A DNA stretch of 64,000 nucleotides, taken from NCBI RefSeq assembly GCF_021278965.1, contig NZ_CP065589.1:4159001-4223000 (forward strand), in the 5' to 3' direction. The position numbers and the translations under genes are program-made. This stretch comes from Chryseobacterium capnotolerans. Its GTDB lineage: Bacteria; Bacteroidota; Bacteroidia; Flavobacteriales; Weeksellaceae. The first letter of the stretch is position 1, and the number at the start of each line of letters is the position of its first letter. Below are positions 33,345-43,144 of the stretch, piece after piece. The notes beneath the pieces are model-generated. The model saw only the letters and a list, made by a program, of their open reading frames with translations, ran no database searches and was not told the DNA's origin.

Positions 33345-34020
33345 AATCCTGCTGGCAGAAGATGACTCTGATTTCGGAATGATTCTTAAACAATATCTTG
33401 AACTGGAAGATTTTGAGATCAGCTGGTTCCAAAACCCCCAGGATATCATACCGATTATTACCACTGATTTTCCTTTTCAGATGGGAATTCTGGATGTGAT
33501 GATGCCCAATATTGACGGTTTCTCCCTTGCAAAAATGATCTTAAAGGAGAAAAATAACTTTCCCCTTTTATTTTTAACTGCAAAGAATCAGAAAATTGAC
33601 CGCCTAACCGGATTAAAAATAGGTGCTGATGATTATATTGCTAAACCCTGTGATCCTGAAGAACTGGTATTAAGAATAAAGAATATTCTGAAAAGAACAT
33701 CACCACCGACTATAGGATCTCAAGTGAAAATTGGAGACTACTTGCTGGATACCCAAAAACTTCTCTTATCTCATCCTAACGGCAATGTACGAATGACGGT
33801 TCGTGAACAGGAACTGCTTCTCTATCTTTTGAAGCATAACCATACTACGATCACAAGAAATAATATTCTTGATAACCTGTGGGAAACCAACGATTATTTT
33901 ACAGGAAGAAGTCTTGATGTATTTATCAGCAGACTTCGTAAATATTTCAGTAATGACCCGAAAGTAAAAATCCAATCCCTCAGAGGAATTGGATTTGAGA
34001 TTGATTTTCCAGCCCACTAA
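33334..34020 (+). CDS. OmpR-family response regulator
   Basis: A 228-residue protein with a receiver domain (ILLAEDDSD, phospho-acceptor Asp in GILDVMMPNIDGF, Lys in DDYIAKPCDPEE) and a C-terminal winged helix (TVREQELLLYLLKHN, GRSLDVFISRLRKYF, SLRGIGFEIDF). It very likely binds the phased GGTTAA repeats upstream of its own operon and the divergent barrel gene. Convergent with the EEP gene 3 bases away. Confidence 0.94.
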   Translation: MKTKILLAEDDSDFGMILKQYLELEDFEISWFQNPQDIIPIITTDFPFQMGILDVMMPNIDGFSLAKMILKEKNNFPLLFLTAKNQKIDRLTGLKIGADDYIAKPCDPEELVLRIKNILKRTSPPTIGSQVKIGDYLLDTQKLLLSHPNGNVRMTVREQELLLYLLKHNHTTITRNNILDNLWETNDYFTGRSLDVFISRLRKYFSNDPKVKIQSLRGIGFEIDFPAH

Positions 34021-34023
34021 TTC

Positions 34024-34851
34024 TCAGAAGGAAAGTTTTACGATAACCGGAAAATGATCTGATGGGTAAAGTAAATTCTCTCTTCTGTCATTGATATGAC
34101 GGTGAGATCTTATTGTAAAGCCATTGGTAAAAATATAGTCTATTCTTTCTTTAGGCACTTCATTCACATTAAAAGCCGTAAAAGTTCCTATTGGTCCGTA
34201 ATGCTTCGTTTCTGAATGATAAAAAGTATCCTTCATATTTTGAGAAAGGATTTTAACAGGTTCCGTATCATCTGTAAGATTAAAATCTCCGCTTACGGTT
34301 ACCGGGAGATTCTTTGGATTCAGTTCTTTGATTTTCTTCAAAATCAGTTCTGAGGACTTTACACGGGCAACATTTCCAATATGGTCGAAGTGAAGATTCA
34401 TCGCAAGGAATTCTTTTTTCGATTTTTTATCTTTGAAAACAGCATAGGAACAGATTCTGTTCAAAGCTGCATCCCAGCCTTTTGAAGGTTTCTCAGGCGT
34501 TTCGGATAACCAGAACGTCCCTGACTTTACTACTTCCAGCCTTTGGGTATCATAAAAAAGAGCAGAAAACTCTCCTTTTTCCTTACCGTCATCTCTCCCA
34601 ACTCCGATATAGTCATAATTCTTCAATCCATTTTTAATATCCTTCATCTGCTCCGGAAGAGCTTCCTGAACACCGAAATAGTCAGGATGGTAATACGTTA
34701 ACAGGTCTGCAACATCCTGTTTTCTCTCAGGCCATGCATTTTCTTTGTCTGAAGCAACATTCAGTCTGATATTAAAACTCATCACCGTAAGATCCTGAGA
34801 AAATCCCAATGCAAATAACATCAGGAATGCCATTGAAAATCTAAAATTCAT
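34024..34851 (-). CDS. Secreted endonuclease/exonuclease/phosphatase (EEP) family protein
   Basis: 275 residues with a signal peptide (FSMAFLMLFALGFSQ). The EEP fold signatures are present in order: VMSFNIRLN, GVQEALPEQ (metal Glu), MNLHFDHIG, SGDFNLTDD, RIDYIFTNG and SDHFPVIV (catalytic Asp-His). Members of this group cleave phosphodiesters, including sphingomyelin, inositol phosphates or nucleic acids. The substrate here cannot be assigned. Confidence 0.9.
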   Translation of the reverse strand: MNFRFSMAFLMLFALGFSQDLTVMSFNIRLNVASDKENAWPERKQDVADLLTYYHPDYFGVQEALPEQMKDIKNGLKNYDYIGVGRDDGKEKGEFSALFYDTQRLEVVKSGTFWLSETPEKPSKGWDAALNRICSYAVFKDKKSKKEFLAMNLHFDHIGNVARVKSSELILKKIKELNPKNLPVTVSGDFNLTDDTEPVKILSQNMKDTFYHSETKHYGPIGTFTAFNVNEVPKERIDYIFTNGFTIRSHRHINDRRENLLYPSDHFPVIVKLSF

Positions 34852-34874
34852 ACTCTATTTTATCAAGTTGAGAC

Positions 34875-34905
34875 AAAAATAAGACTTCTCTGTGATAGAG
34901 AAGTC
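34875..34905 (-). terminator. Terminator of the second M1 peptidase gene
   Basis: GACTTCTC (34883-34890) / GAGAAGTC (34898-34905). On the minus strand it is followed by TTATTTTTG. Confidence 0.75.
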
Positions 34906-34952
34906 CAATTTATATGATAATAATGTTAAATTATTTTTTTAATTGATGAATA

Positions 34953-36887
34953 TTACAATGCAAAGCTGTTATTATTCAAATCAGCATCAGGAATTTGGGA
35001 ATCTGGATCTAACTTAACTTCTTTAATTTCTTTATTAGAATCTACTTTGAAGGTCCATTCTGTATTTCGTTTCCAAACTTCGATAGGAATTTTCACTGTA
35101 TTTGCTGTTCCATCTTTAAACCTCAGCTGAATTGTAGTAGGTACAGGCAATTGTCCAATATTTTCAATAGTTACCTGAACTCCTTTTTTAAAGTCTCCAT
35201 CAATATATTTCGCGCTTTTTACCCCTTGATCGATTTTCCATTTATTGAAAAACCATCCTCTCCAAAACCAGGTTAGTTCTTCTCCTGAAACATTCTCCAT
35301 TGTATGAAAGAAATCCCACGGAGTAGGATGCTTGAATGCCCATCGGTCAATATAAGTTCTGAAAGCTTTATCAAATTTTTCAGGCCCTAAAATTGATTCT
35401 CTTAAAATAGATAATCCGGCTCCTGGCTTATAATACGCCAAAGCAGCAATACTTCTTTCTTTCATATTATCCGGTCCCACCATAATAGGCTCCAGATTAT
35501 CATTCATAAAGTAGATTCCCGATTGTCCCAGGTTCTTTTTTCTGTAATATTCTCCTTTATTGAAAGCTTCTGTTGAAATTCCGTTGATAAATGTATTAAA
35601 TCCTTCATCCATCCAGGCAAATACCCTTTCATTAGATCCTACGATCATAGGAAACCAATTATGCCCAAACTCATGATCTGTAACTCCCCAAAGCTCTTCT
35701 CCTTTCGAATCCATATGACAGAAAACAATTCCCGGATATTCCATTCCACCTTCATTCCCTGCCACATTGGTTGCTGCAGGATACGTATAACCATACCATT
35801 TATTGGAATAATGTTCTATAGCAGCTTTCGTATATTCGGTAGATCTTCCCCATGCTTTCTCCCCCGCACTTTCTACAGGATAAGCAGAAATAGCCAATGA
35901 TTTTTTACCATTCGGAAGATTGATTCTTGCCGCATCCAAAATAAATCCTGAAGATGATGCCCAAGCAAAATCGCGGGCTTGGGTAATCTTGAATTTCCAA
36001 GTTTTTGTTCCTGAAGATTTATTTTTTCCGATTTCAGATTCTGGGCGTATCATGACTGTTTTATCACTGTTTCTAGCCTGATTCCATCTATTTGTTTCTT
36101 CTTTACTGTATACTTCATTCTCATTCAGAAGCTCCCCTGATGCAACAACGTAATGATTGGCTGGTACTGTAATATTAGCCGTAATATCTCCATATTCCAG
36201 ATAAAATTCGGAAGCACCTACGTAAGGAAGCGTATTCCAACCCATTACATCATCATACACGCACATTCTCGGATACCATTGTGCCATGGTAAAGATTTTC
36301 CCATTTTTAGTATCCTGTACTCCCATTCTGTCTGATCCGTATTCCGGTGAGACAAAGGAATATTCGATAGAAATTTTTGCAACTCCGCCTCTGGCTTTAA
36401 GTTCACCAGGCAGATCAATCTGCATTCTTGTATCTGTAATGGTATATTTTACTGCTTTACCATCAATTTTTACAGATTTAATGGTATATCCGCCATCAAA
36501 AGTTTCTCCATGCGCTCCATTTCTGCTTCCTGACAATGGAACTACGGCATTCCCGCGGGAATCTTTCGCAAATAAGTTCTGATCAAGCTGCAGCCAAAGA
36601 AAGCTAAGTTGATCAGGGCTATTGTTCGTGTATTTAATCTCAGCAGTTCCTGTAATCTCTTTTTTACTTTCATTCAAGCTGACATTCAAATGATAATCTG
36701 CTGAGTTCTGCCAATAGGCATGTCCCGGTTGTCCGCTTGCAGAGCGGGTTTCCGTACCTGTCTGAGGATAGAAGAATGGTTTAAATGCTTCTACATAATC
36801 ATACTTTGGAGTTTCCTGTGCTGATACAGATCCCGAGAAAAAGAAAACTGTAATAGCCGAAACGAGGGTTGGAAATTTTAAATTCAT
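34953..36887 (-). CDS. Secreted M1-family metallopeptidase, second copy
   Basis: 644 residues with a signal peptide ([18 protein letters not shown]). [17 protein letters not shown] starts the beta domain. The exopeptidase loop [12 protein letters not shown] precedes zinc motif [12 protein letters not shown], and the third ligand Glu is in WMDEGFNTF. It is related to, but clearly diverged from, the enzyme at 27351-29216, with a much closer match to the GGMEYP form. Probable periplasmic or outer-surface aminopeptidase. Confidence 0.92.
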   Translation of the reverse strand: MNLKFPTLVSAITVFFFSGSVSAQETPKYDYVEAFKPFFYPQTGTETRSASGQPGHAYWQNSADYHLNVSLNESKKEITGTAEIKYTNNSPDQLSFLWLQLDQNLFAKDSRGNAVVPLSGSRNGAHGETFDGGYTIKSVKIDGKAVKYTITDTRMQIDLPGELKARGGVAKISIEYSFVSPEYGSDRMGVQDTKNGKIFTMAQWYPRMCVYDDVMGWNTLPYVGASEFYLEYGDITANITVPANHYVVASGELLNENEVYSKEETNRWNQARNSDKTVMIRPESEIGKNKSSGTKTWKFKITQARDFAWASSSGFILDAARINLPNGKKSLAISAYPVESAGEKAWGRSTEYTKAAIEHYSNKWYGYTYPAATNVAGNEGGMEYPGIVFCHMDSKGEELWGVTDHEFGHNWFPMIVGSNERVFAWMDEGFNTFINGISTEAFNKGEYYRKKNLGQSGIYFMNDNLEPIMVGPDNMKERSIAALAYYKPGAGLSILRESILGPEKFDKAFRTYIDRWAFKHPTPWDFFHTMENVSGEELTWFWRGWFFNKWKIDQGVKSAKYIDGDFKKGVQVTIENIGQLPVPTTIQLRFKDGTANTVKIPIEVWKRNTEWTFKVDSNKEIKEVKLDPDSQIPDADLNNNSFAL

Positions 36888-36920
36888 TTGAAAAAATTAT
36901 ACTAATGTAATGCATAGGTA

Positions 36921-36960
36921 AAAAAAATGCCCGGAATTGTTACAAATCCGGGCTATTTTT
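36921..36960. terminator. Terminator of the SDR gene
   Basis: GCCCGGA (36929-36935) / TCCGGGC (36947-36953) flanked by A and T tracts. On the minus strand it ends the SDR gene (stop 36975). Confidence 0.8.
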
Positions 36961-36974
36961 TTAAATAAATTAAT

Positions 36975-37856
36975 TTAGTTTGATTTTTTTGCCTTAATCA
37001 TCGCTTCTAAAGCATCCCACATTTCACCTGGAATTGCTTCAAGCATATTGAACTCTCCTGCTCCCTGAAGCCATTCACCACCATCAATAGTTACTACTTC
37101 TCCGTTCATATAAGCAGAATAATCCGAAACAAGGTATGCTGCAAGGTTAGCCAGTTCCTGGTGTTCTCCTACCCTTCTCAATGGAACTTTTTTCTTCATA
37201 TCGAATTTTTCCTGCAGATCTCCCGGAAGAAGTCTATCCCAAGCTCCTTTTGTAGGGAAAGGTCCTGGAGCAATCGCATTGAAACGGATTCCGTATTTTG
37301 CCCATTCTACAGCCAGAGATCTTGTCATTGCCAAAACACCTGCTTTTGCGCAGGCAGAAGGTACCACATAAGCAGAACCCGTCCATGCATAAGTTGTTAC
37401 AATATTCAATACAGTTCCCGGAGTTTTAGAATCTATCCAATGTTTTCCTACAGAAAGTGTACAATTTTTTGTTCCTTTTAAAACAATATCTAAAATAGAA
37501 TCAAAAGCAGAATGAGTAAGTTTTTCTGTTGGAGAAATAAAATTTCCAGCAGCATTATTTAATAGAATATCAATTTTACCAAATTCTTTCAGCGTTGCTT
37601 CTTTCATGGCTTCCACCTCATCCCAGTTTCTCACATCACAAGCTACACAAAGAACTTTCCCTCCTGTCTCATCTTCCAGTTCTTTTGCTGTAGTCTGTAG
37701 TTTCTCCAGATTTCTGGAGGTGATCACCACATTAGCTCCCAGTTCAAGAAAATATTTAGTCATTGCTTTTCCAAGGCCGCTTCCGCCTCCTGTCACTATT
37801 GCTACTTTATCTTTCAGTGCACCTTCGCGCAACATTGGTTGTGTATATAGACTCAT
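36975..37856 (-). CDS. SDR-family oxidoreductase, 2,4-dienoyl-CoA reductase type
   Basis: A 293-residue short-chain dehydrogenase. NADP-binding glycine motif TGGGSGLGKAM, NNAAGNF loop, and the active-site stretch TTYAWTGSAYVVPSACAKAG with Lys. FNAIAPGPFPTKGAW and LVSDYSAYMNGEVVTIDGG follow. This stretch is characteristic of the DECR/PECR branch, where the canonical YxxxK is replaced by SxxxK and another Tyr acts. It would reduce dienoyl- or trans-2-enoyl-CoA in fatty acid metabolism. Confidence 0.85.
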   Translation of the reverse strand: MSLYTQPMLREGALKDKVAIVTGGGSGLGKAMTKYFLELGANVVITSRNLEKLQTTAKELEDETGGKVLCVACDVRNWDEVEAMKEATLKEFGKIDILLNNAAGNFISPTEKLTHSAFDSILDIVLKGTKNCTLSVGKHWIDSKTPGTVLNIVTTYAWTGSAYVVPSACAKAGVLAMTRSLAVEWAKYGIRFNAIAPGPFPTKGAWDRLLPGDLQEKFDMKKKVPLRRVGEHQELANLAAYLVSDYSAYMNGEVVTIDGGEWLQGAGEFNMLEAIPGEMWDALEAMIKAKKSN

Positions 37857-37980
37857 AAAATATTTTTTCTTAAAAATAATAAATATTGAAATGCAATCCT
37901 TTAAAATAGATTGATAAATAATGCTACAAATAATTATTCCTTATACTATTTAAAAAAATAAATCAAATACTCTAAAAGAA

Positions 37981-38012
37981 AATAGCCTGATAATGATTAC
38001 CAGGCTATTTTT
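37981..38012 (-). terminator. Terminator of the DUF1573 gene
   Basis: AATAGCCTG / CAGGCTATT hairpin, with A/T tracts on both sides. Confidence 0.8.
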
Positions 38013-38031
38013 ATTTTTTTAAAACGATCTA

Positions 38032-38442
38032 TTAAGAAGCAACTACTCCTTTGAATGAAAGTGTTTTAGGAGTTTTGCTGTCACTTGTAGTAACATTTAC
38101 AGTTTTCATAAATGGACCTACTGCTGCCGCATTATAACTAGCTTCTACAAAACCTTTTTTTCCTGGCTGGATAGGAGTTTTTGTATAATCAGCTGTAGTA
38201 CATCCACATGAAGGTGCTACATTTTGTATAATGATTGGTTTTGAACTTGTATTGGTAAATTCAAACCTGATCAATTTTGGCTTTCCCTGAGGAATATTTC
38301 CTACATCTATAGATTCTGATTTCCATTTAATAGCATCTGCAACCATTTTTACAATTGATGGAGCATCAGCAGTAAGCACGTTAGCATAAAAAGGGGAGAA
38401 TGCTAAAACAGCCAAAAGAGCAGTAATTTTTAGTTTTTTCAT
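38032..38442 (-). CDS. Secreted DUF1573 protein
   Basis: 136 residues with a signal peptide (ITALLAVLAFSPFYANV). One Ig-like DUF1573 domain follows: NIPQGKPKLIRFEFTNTS, APSCGCTTADY with the conserved CGC motif, and PGKKGFVEASYNAAAVGPF. The function of the family is unknown. The gene is divergent from a two-component system across an array of TTGTTAA repeats, so it may be in its regulon. Confidence 0.9.
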   Translation of the reverse strand: MKKLKITALLAVLAFSPFYANVLTADAPSIVKMVADAIKWKSESIDVGNIPQGKPKLIRFEFTNTSSKPIIIQNVAPSCGCTTADYTKTPIQPGKKGFVEASYNAAAVGPFMKTVNVTTSDSKTPKTLSFKGVVAS

Positions 38443-38516
38443 GAGTATAAATTTTAATATTTAGAAAAGGTTATCTTTTTCGATGTAACAAATGTAAAAC
38501 AGACTATCATTATAAC

Positions 38517-38555
38517 TTGTTAACTGTTGTCAAACATTTGTTAACAAGTTGTTAA
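38517..38555. promoter_or_regulatory. Array of four TTGTTAA-type direct repeats with 10-11 bp phasing
   Basis: TTGTTAA at 38517, TTGTCAA at 38527, TTGTTAA at 38538 and TTGTTAA at 38549. The layout matches OmpR-type target sites and parallels the GGTTAA array at 31899. It lies between DUF1573 (minus) and the second OmpR-type system (plus). Confidence 0.6.
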
Positions 38556-38600
38556 TGATAAAAGATAAATAGATATTTTTGGATAATATTGTTTCGGGAA

Positions 38601-39854
38601 ATGAAAATAAAAAAACTTAATATCATCATAACGCTGGGGTTCGTCGCTATTATCGGAATTTTAATAGCTCAGCTGATGTGGACCCGCCAGGCTTATAATC
38701 TTGAGGATAAAAAGTTTAACCAAAAGGTAAATATTGCCTTAATGGAAGTTGCAGAGAAATTATCCGGAGGCAAAACTTCTTATATTGAAAACCCGGTACA
38801 GAATATCGCTAATGACTATTATGTAGTCAATATTAATAATGAATTCCATCCCATAGTTCTTGAATATTATCTGAAAACAGAATTCACCCGCTTTCAGATC
38901 AATACAGATTATGTATATGCTCTATACAACTGCCATAGTGACAAAATGGTGTACGGAAAGTTTATGACTTCCCATCAGGAAAGCCCAAGTAACAAGGTCA
39001 TTAATTTTCCCAAGCACAAAAATCTGATCTATTACTTCTCAATCCGATTTCCTGATAAAACAACTTATCTGATCAGCTCATTAAGATTCTGGTATCTGCT
39101 CACTTTTGCCCTTATTATTATTCTTTTAGTGTATGTTTATTCTATCTATACCATTATTCAACAAAAGAAATTCTCAGAACTGCAAAGAGATTTCATCAAT
39201 AATATGACACATGAGTTTAAAACACCTTTATCTTCCATACTTTTAGCTTCCGAAGCGCTCAATAAGCAGGATCTGGTACTGGAAAACTCTAAACTGCAGA
39301 CCTATACATCCATTATCATTAACCAAAGCCATAAGCTTAATAATCATATTGAAAAAATACTGAATATTGCAAAGAATGATGCTTCAGGCTTGTCATTAAA
39401 GCCTCAAAAAATTCTACTACTTCCCTTTATTCAGGAAATTGCAGACACCATACAGTACAAAAATACAGACGTCAGCATCGAAATAGATATTGAAAGCAGT
39501 GCTTCAATAATGGCTGATGAGTTTCACTTTACCAATATCATTTATAATATTTTAGATAACTCTATCAAGTACTGTGAAACCAAACCAGTTATTACAATTT
39601 CAGCCTATAAGGACTCAAAAGGTTTATATTTAAAATTTAAAGACAACGGATTGGGTATCCCTGCTAAAAATATTCCTCATATTTTTGAAAAATTTTATAG
39701 GGTGCCTACCAAAAGAAGTGAAGAAGTGAATGGTTTTGGGCTGGGACTATTTTATGTAAAGAAAGTCGTACAGCAACATCAATGGAAAATTTCAGTAGAG
39801 AATAATGAAGACAAAGGAATTACCACTACCCTCTATTTTCCGTTTTCAATTTAA
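38601..39854 (+). CDS. Membrane sensor histidine kinase (HisKA/HATPase_c)
   Basis: 417 residues from ATG 38601, preferred over an in-frame TTG at 38589. Two membrane helices (LNIIITLGFVAIIGILIAQL, and FWYLLTFALIIILLVYVYSI) bracket a periplasmic domain of about 140 residues. The phospho-acceptor His is in NNMTHEFKTPLSSIL. ATPase boxes are YNILDNSIKYCE, DNGLGIP and GFGLGLFYVKKVV. It is the same layout as the kinase at 32022, with an unrelated-looking sensor domain. Confidence 0.93.
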   Translation: MKIKKLNIIITLGFVAIIGILIAQLMWTRQAYNLEDKKFNQKVNIALMEVAEKLSGGKTSYIENPVQNIANDYYVVNINNEFHPIVLEYYLKTEFTRFQINTDYVYALYNCHSDKMVYGKFMTSHQESPSNKVINFPKHKNLIYYFSIRFPDKTTYLISSLRFWYLLTFALIIILLVYVYSIYTIIQQKKFSELQRDFINNMTHEFKTPLSSILLASEALNKQDLVLENSKLQTYTSIIINQSHKLNNHIEKILNIAKNDASGLSLKPQKILLLPFIQEIADTIQYKNTDVSIEIDIESSASIMADEFHFTNIIYNILDNSIKYCETKPVITISAYKDSKGLYLKFKDNGLGIPAKNIPHIFEKFYRVPTKRSEEVNGFGLGLFYVKKVVQQHQWKISVENNEDKGITTTLYFPFSI

Positions 39855-39866
39855 TCATGTGTAAGT

Positions 39867-40550
39867 ATGGAAAAATCTAAAATTTTATATGCGGAAGATG
39901 ACAAAACAATAGCATTCCTGGTTGAAGACAGCCTGGAAAGTTATTATGATATCAACTGCTATTCGGATGGTGAATCTGCATTGGAAGCATTTAACAGTAC
40001 GGATTATGATATTTGTCTGCTGGATATTATGATGCCTGGCATGAACGGATTTGAGGTAGCACAACAGATTCGCAGTAAAAACTCTGATATTCCGATTATT
40101 TTTATTTCCGCCAAAGCATTGAAAGAAGACAGAATTAAAGGGTTAAAAATAGGAGCTGATGATTATCTGGTAAAACCATTCAGTATTGAGGAACTGATGC
40201 TGAAAATTGAAGTTTTCCTGAAGCGTACAAAGAAAACAAATACCAGTCCCTCTAAATACAAAGTTGGAAAGTATTATTTTGATCCTAAAAATTATACTTT
40301 ACAAAATACTATCGATACTGTCACTCTTACTCAAAGAGAGTCTGAACTTCTTCATTATTTCCTCGATCACAAAAATACAGTTTTGAAAAGGCAGGATATC
40401 CTGAAAGCCATCTGGGGAGATGATGATTATTTCATGGGAAGAAGTCTTGATGTATTTATTTCCCGATTGCGAAAAGTACTGGCTGAAGAACAGGATATTT
40501 TAATTGAGAATCTGCACGGAATAGGTTTCCGCTTTTCTGAAAAAAAATAA
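39867..40550 (+). CDS. OmpR-family response regulator
   Basis: A 227-residue protein with acidic pair ILYAEDDKT, phospho-acceptor Asp in CLLDIMMPGMNGF, DDYLVKPFSIEE, and a winged helix (LTQRESELLHYFLDH, GRSLDVFISRLRKVL, NLHGIGFRF). Paired with the kinase 12 bases upstream. The winged helix is close to that of the regulator at 33334 (GRSLDVFISRLRK shared), consistent with the similar GTTAA half-sites before both operons. Confidence 0.94.
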   Translation: MEKSKILYAEDDKTIAFLVEDSLESYYDINCYSDGESALEAFNSTDYDICLLDIMMPGMNGFEVAQQIRSKNSDIPIIFISAKALKEDRIKGLKIGADDYLVKPFSIEELMLKIEVFLKRTKKTNTSPSKYKVGKYYFDPKNYTLQNTIDTVTLTQRESELLHYFLDHKNTVLKRQDILKAIWGDDDYFMGRSLDVFISRLRKVLAEEQDILIENLHGIGFRFSEKK

Positions 40551-40626
40551 ATATTGAACGAATTTTATAAAGCAAACCAGCAAATGATGATTTTAATTAA
40601 TTTTAACCTTTGAAAATTTGTTATTA

Positions 40627-42924
40627 ATGAAAAATCACAAACCCACTGTTTTTCTGTTTCTATTGTTTTTAGGCATCCATTTTAAAGCCCAAAAATTTGA
40701 AAGATTATACCAATATGTCAATCCACTTATCGGAACAGAAAAAATGGGACATACATATCCCGGAGCTACCGTTCCCTTTGGAGCCATACAATTAAGCCCG
40801 GAAACAGACAGTATTTCTTATGAGCTTAACGGAAAATACAACGGTGAAGTGTATAAATATTGTGCAGGCTATCGTTACGAAGACAAAACCATCACAGGCT
40901 TTAGCTCTACTCATTTCAGCGGAACGGGACATTCAGACCTTGGAGATTTTCTGATCATGCCTACTGTAGGAAAGCTTCAGCTGAACCCAGGAACAGCTGC
41001 CCATCCTGAAAATGGGTATAGAAGTAGATTTTCACATCAAAACGAGAAGGCTGCCGCAGGATATTACCAGGTTAAACTTACCGATTATAATATTCTTGCA
41101 GAATTGACAGCTACTCCAAGAGTGGGAGTCCACCGCTATACTTTTCCTAAATCAGACCAATCCCATATCATTTTGGACTTAATGGCCGGTATTTATAATT
41201 ATGACGGGAAAAATGTCTGGACCTATGCCCGGGTAGAAGATGGCAATACCATTACAGGATACAGACAAACTAACGGCTGGGCAAGAACCAGAACTGTTTA
41301 TTTTGCAATGAAGTTTTCAAAACCATTTAAGTCTTATGGTCAGAAAAACTATGATGAGAAGCAGGTGTATAGAGGATTTTGGAGAAAGTTTGATCAAACA
41401 AAAAACTTTCCGGAGATCGCTGGAAAGAATTTAAAAATGTATTTCGATTTTGATACGAATGAGAACGAGTCTATAGAGATCAAACTTGCAATTTCCCCTG
41501 TAAGCCAGGCTAATGCTCTCGAAAATCTTGAAAAAGAAACCGGAAATTTAACGTTTGATCAGGTTAAGGCAAATGCTCAAAGAGATTGGGACAAAGAATT
41601 AAATAAAATTGTTATTGAGGGTTCCGAATCCCAAAAGACCAATTTCTATACTGCAATGTATCACACATTCATCAATCCAACTGTTTATATGGATGTAAAT
41701 GGAGAATACAAAGGACTGGACCAGAATGTTCACAAAGCAGGAAATTTCACCAACTATACCACATTCTCATTATGGGATACGTATCGGGCTCTTCATCCTT
41801 TCTTTAATATCATCCAGGCTAAAAGGAATAATGATATGGTAAGGTCCATGATGGCTCATTACAATCAGTTTTCTATGAAAATGCTGCCCATCTGGTCACA
41901 TTATGCCAATGATAACTGGTGCATGAGTGGATATCACAGCGTAAGTGTAATTGCCGATGCTATTATCAAAGGAAATTATGATGGTGATGCTAAAGAAGCC
42001 CTGAAGGCATGTGTAGAAACCGCCAACAAAAGAGATTATGAAGGTATTGGACAATATATTGACCTAGGGTACATTCCGGCTGAGAAAAATGGGACTTCGG
42101 TTTCCAACACCTTGGAATATGCTTATGACGACTGGGCGATTGCTCAATTAGCTAAACATTTAGGGGAAACTGAAATCTATAATCAATTTATTAAGCGTTC
42201 GGAGAACTGGAAGAATAATTTTGATAAAACCATCAGCTTTATGCGTCCACGTCTGGCAGATGGAAGCTTTAAAAAGGACTTTGATGTATTAAGTACCCAC
42301 GGGCAGGGGTTCATTGAAGGAAACTCCTGGAATTACAGCTTCTTTGTGCCACAAAACCCAGAAGAATTGATAACAATGATGGGTGGAAAAAAGAAATTTG
42401 CTTCAAAACTGGATGAATTGTTTACCATGCATCTCCCTGATGAATTCTTTGCAGATACGGAAGATATTACCCGGGAAGGAATCATTGGCGGATATGTTCA
42501 TGGAAATGAACCGGCACACCATGTTGCTTATCTTTATAACTGGGCGGGACAACCCTGGAAAACCCAATCACAGATCCGTCATATCCTTGAAATGCAGTAC
42601 AAAGCAACTCCTGACGGATTAGGTGGAAATGATGATACAGGGCAAATGAGTGCGTGGTATATATTAAGTTCATTAGGTTTTTATCCTGTAGCTCCAGGTT
42701 CAGAAAACTATTCAATAGGAAGTCCGGCGGTTAATAATGCGATATTACATTTAGAAAATGGAAAAACATTTGAAATTGAAGCCCTTAATCAAAGTCCTGA
42801 AAATGTATATGTACAGAAAGTTCTTTTAAATGGTAAAGAAATTAAAAACTTCACCTTAAAACATTCCGAGATTATGAATGGCGGGAAGCTTACATTTTAT
42901 ATGGGAAATAAAGCTAAAAAATAA
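40627..42924 (+). CDS. GH92 family glycosidase (alpha-mannosidase)
   Basis: 765 residues from ATG 40627 (an in-frame TTG at 40618 is less likely), with a signal peptide (FLFLLFLGIHFKAQ). It has GH92 hallmarks: VNPLIGTEKMGHTYPGATVP, FSSTHFSGTGHSDLGD, FSLWDTYRALHPFF, GNEPAHHVAYLYNWAG with the catalytic acid region, and GGNDDTGQMSAWYILSSLGF. GH92 enzymes are calcium-dependent exo-alpha-mannosidases acting on N-glycans or mannan outside the cytoplasm. No SusC/SusD pair is adjacent, so it is not in a classical polysaccharide utilisation locus. Confidence 0.93.
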   Translation: MKNHKPTVFLFLLFLGIHFKAQKFERLYQYVNPLIGTEKMGHTYPGATVPFGAIQLSPETDSISYELNGKYNGEVYKYCAGYRYEDKTITGFSSTHFSGTGHSDLGDFLIMPTVGKLQLNPGTAAHPENGYRSRFSHQNEKAAAGYYQVKLTDYNILAELTATPRVGVHRYTFPKSDQSHIILDLMAGIYNYDGKNVWTYARVEDGNTITGYRQTNGWARTRTVYFAMKFSKPFKSYGQKNYDEKQVYRGFWRKFDQTKNFPEIAGKNLKMYFDFDTNENESIEIKLAISPVSQANALENLEKETGNLTFDQVKANAQRDWDKELNKIVIEGSESQKTNFYTAMYHTFINPTVYMDVNGEYKGLDQNVHKAGNFTNYTTFSLWDTYRALHPFFNIIQAKRNNDMVRSMMAHYNQFSMKMLPIWSHYANDNWCMSGYHSVSVIADAIIKGNYDGDAKEALKACVETANKRDYEGIGQYIDLGYIPAEKNGTSVSNTLEYAYDDWAIAQLAKHLGETEIYNQFIKRSENWKNNFDKTISFMRPRLADGSFKKDFDVLSTHGQGFIEGNSWNYSFFVPQNPEELITMMGGKKKFASKLDELFTMHLPDEFFADTEDITREGIIGGYVHGNEPAHHVAYLYNWAGQPWKTQSQIRHILEMQYKATPDGLGGNDDTGQMSAWYILSSLGFYPVAPGSENYSIGSPAVNNAILHLENGKTFEIEALNQSPENVYVQKVLLNGKEIKNFTLKHSEIMNGGKLTFYMGNKAKK

Positions 42925-42951
42925 GTCATCTTAGAATCTTAAATAATATCT

Positions 42952-43006
42952 CGCAGATCGTGCGGATTTAGCAGATGATTATGTCTTAAAATCTGTGTGA
43001 TCTGCG
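42952..43006. repeat. CGCAGATC palindromic repeat
   Basis: CGCAGATC (42952-42959) / GATCTGCG (42999-43006), with internal GCAGAT and ATCTGTG copies. A dispersed-REP-like style element in the convergent gap after GH92. Confidence 0.65.
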
Positions 43007-43047
43007 AAACGTAAAACTATTATTTACAATCACATTATTAATAAGTT

Positions 43048-43061
43048 TTGGCTAAAGCCAA
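43048..43061. repeat. TTGGCT-AA-AGCCAA palindrome
   Basis: Perfect 6-base arms with a 2-base loop, placed between the CGCAGATC repeat and the pyrC terminator. Confidence 0.55.
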
Positions 43062-43081
43062 TGGAATATTTGAAATAAAAA

Positions 43082-43123
43082 AAGCGGGCTTCCTTCGCCT
43101 ACGCTCAGGATAATGGCCCACTT
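43082..43123 (-). terminator. Terminator of the dihydroorotase gene
   Basis: AAGCGGGC (43082-43089) / GCCCACTT (43116-43123), one mismatched pair. On the minus strand it is followed by TTTTTTT. The loop sequence (TCCTTCGCCTACGCTCAGGA) is itself partly palindromic. Confidence 0.7.
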
Positions 43124-43144
43124 CTATTGAATTTTTATCTTAAA

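Noticed and set aside
37161..37481. Plus-strand ORF across the SDR gene
   Set aside because: It lies wholly inside a well-conserved enzyme gene on the other strand and has no family features.
36975..37856. SDR judged inactive because YxxxK is missing
   Set aside because: The SxxxK form with the SAYVVPSACAKAG stretch is normal for the dienoyl/enoyl-CoA reductase branch.
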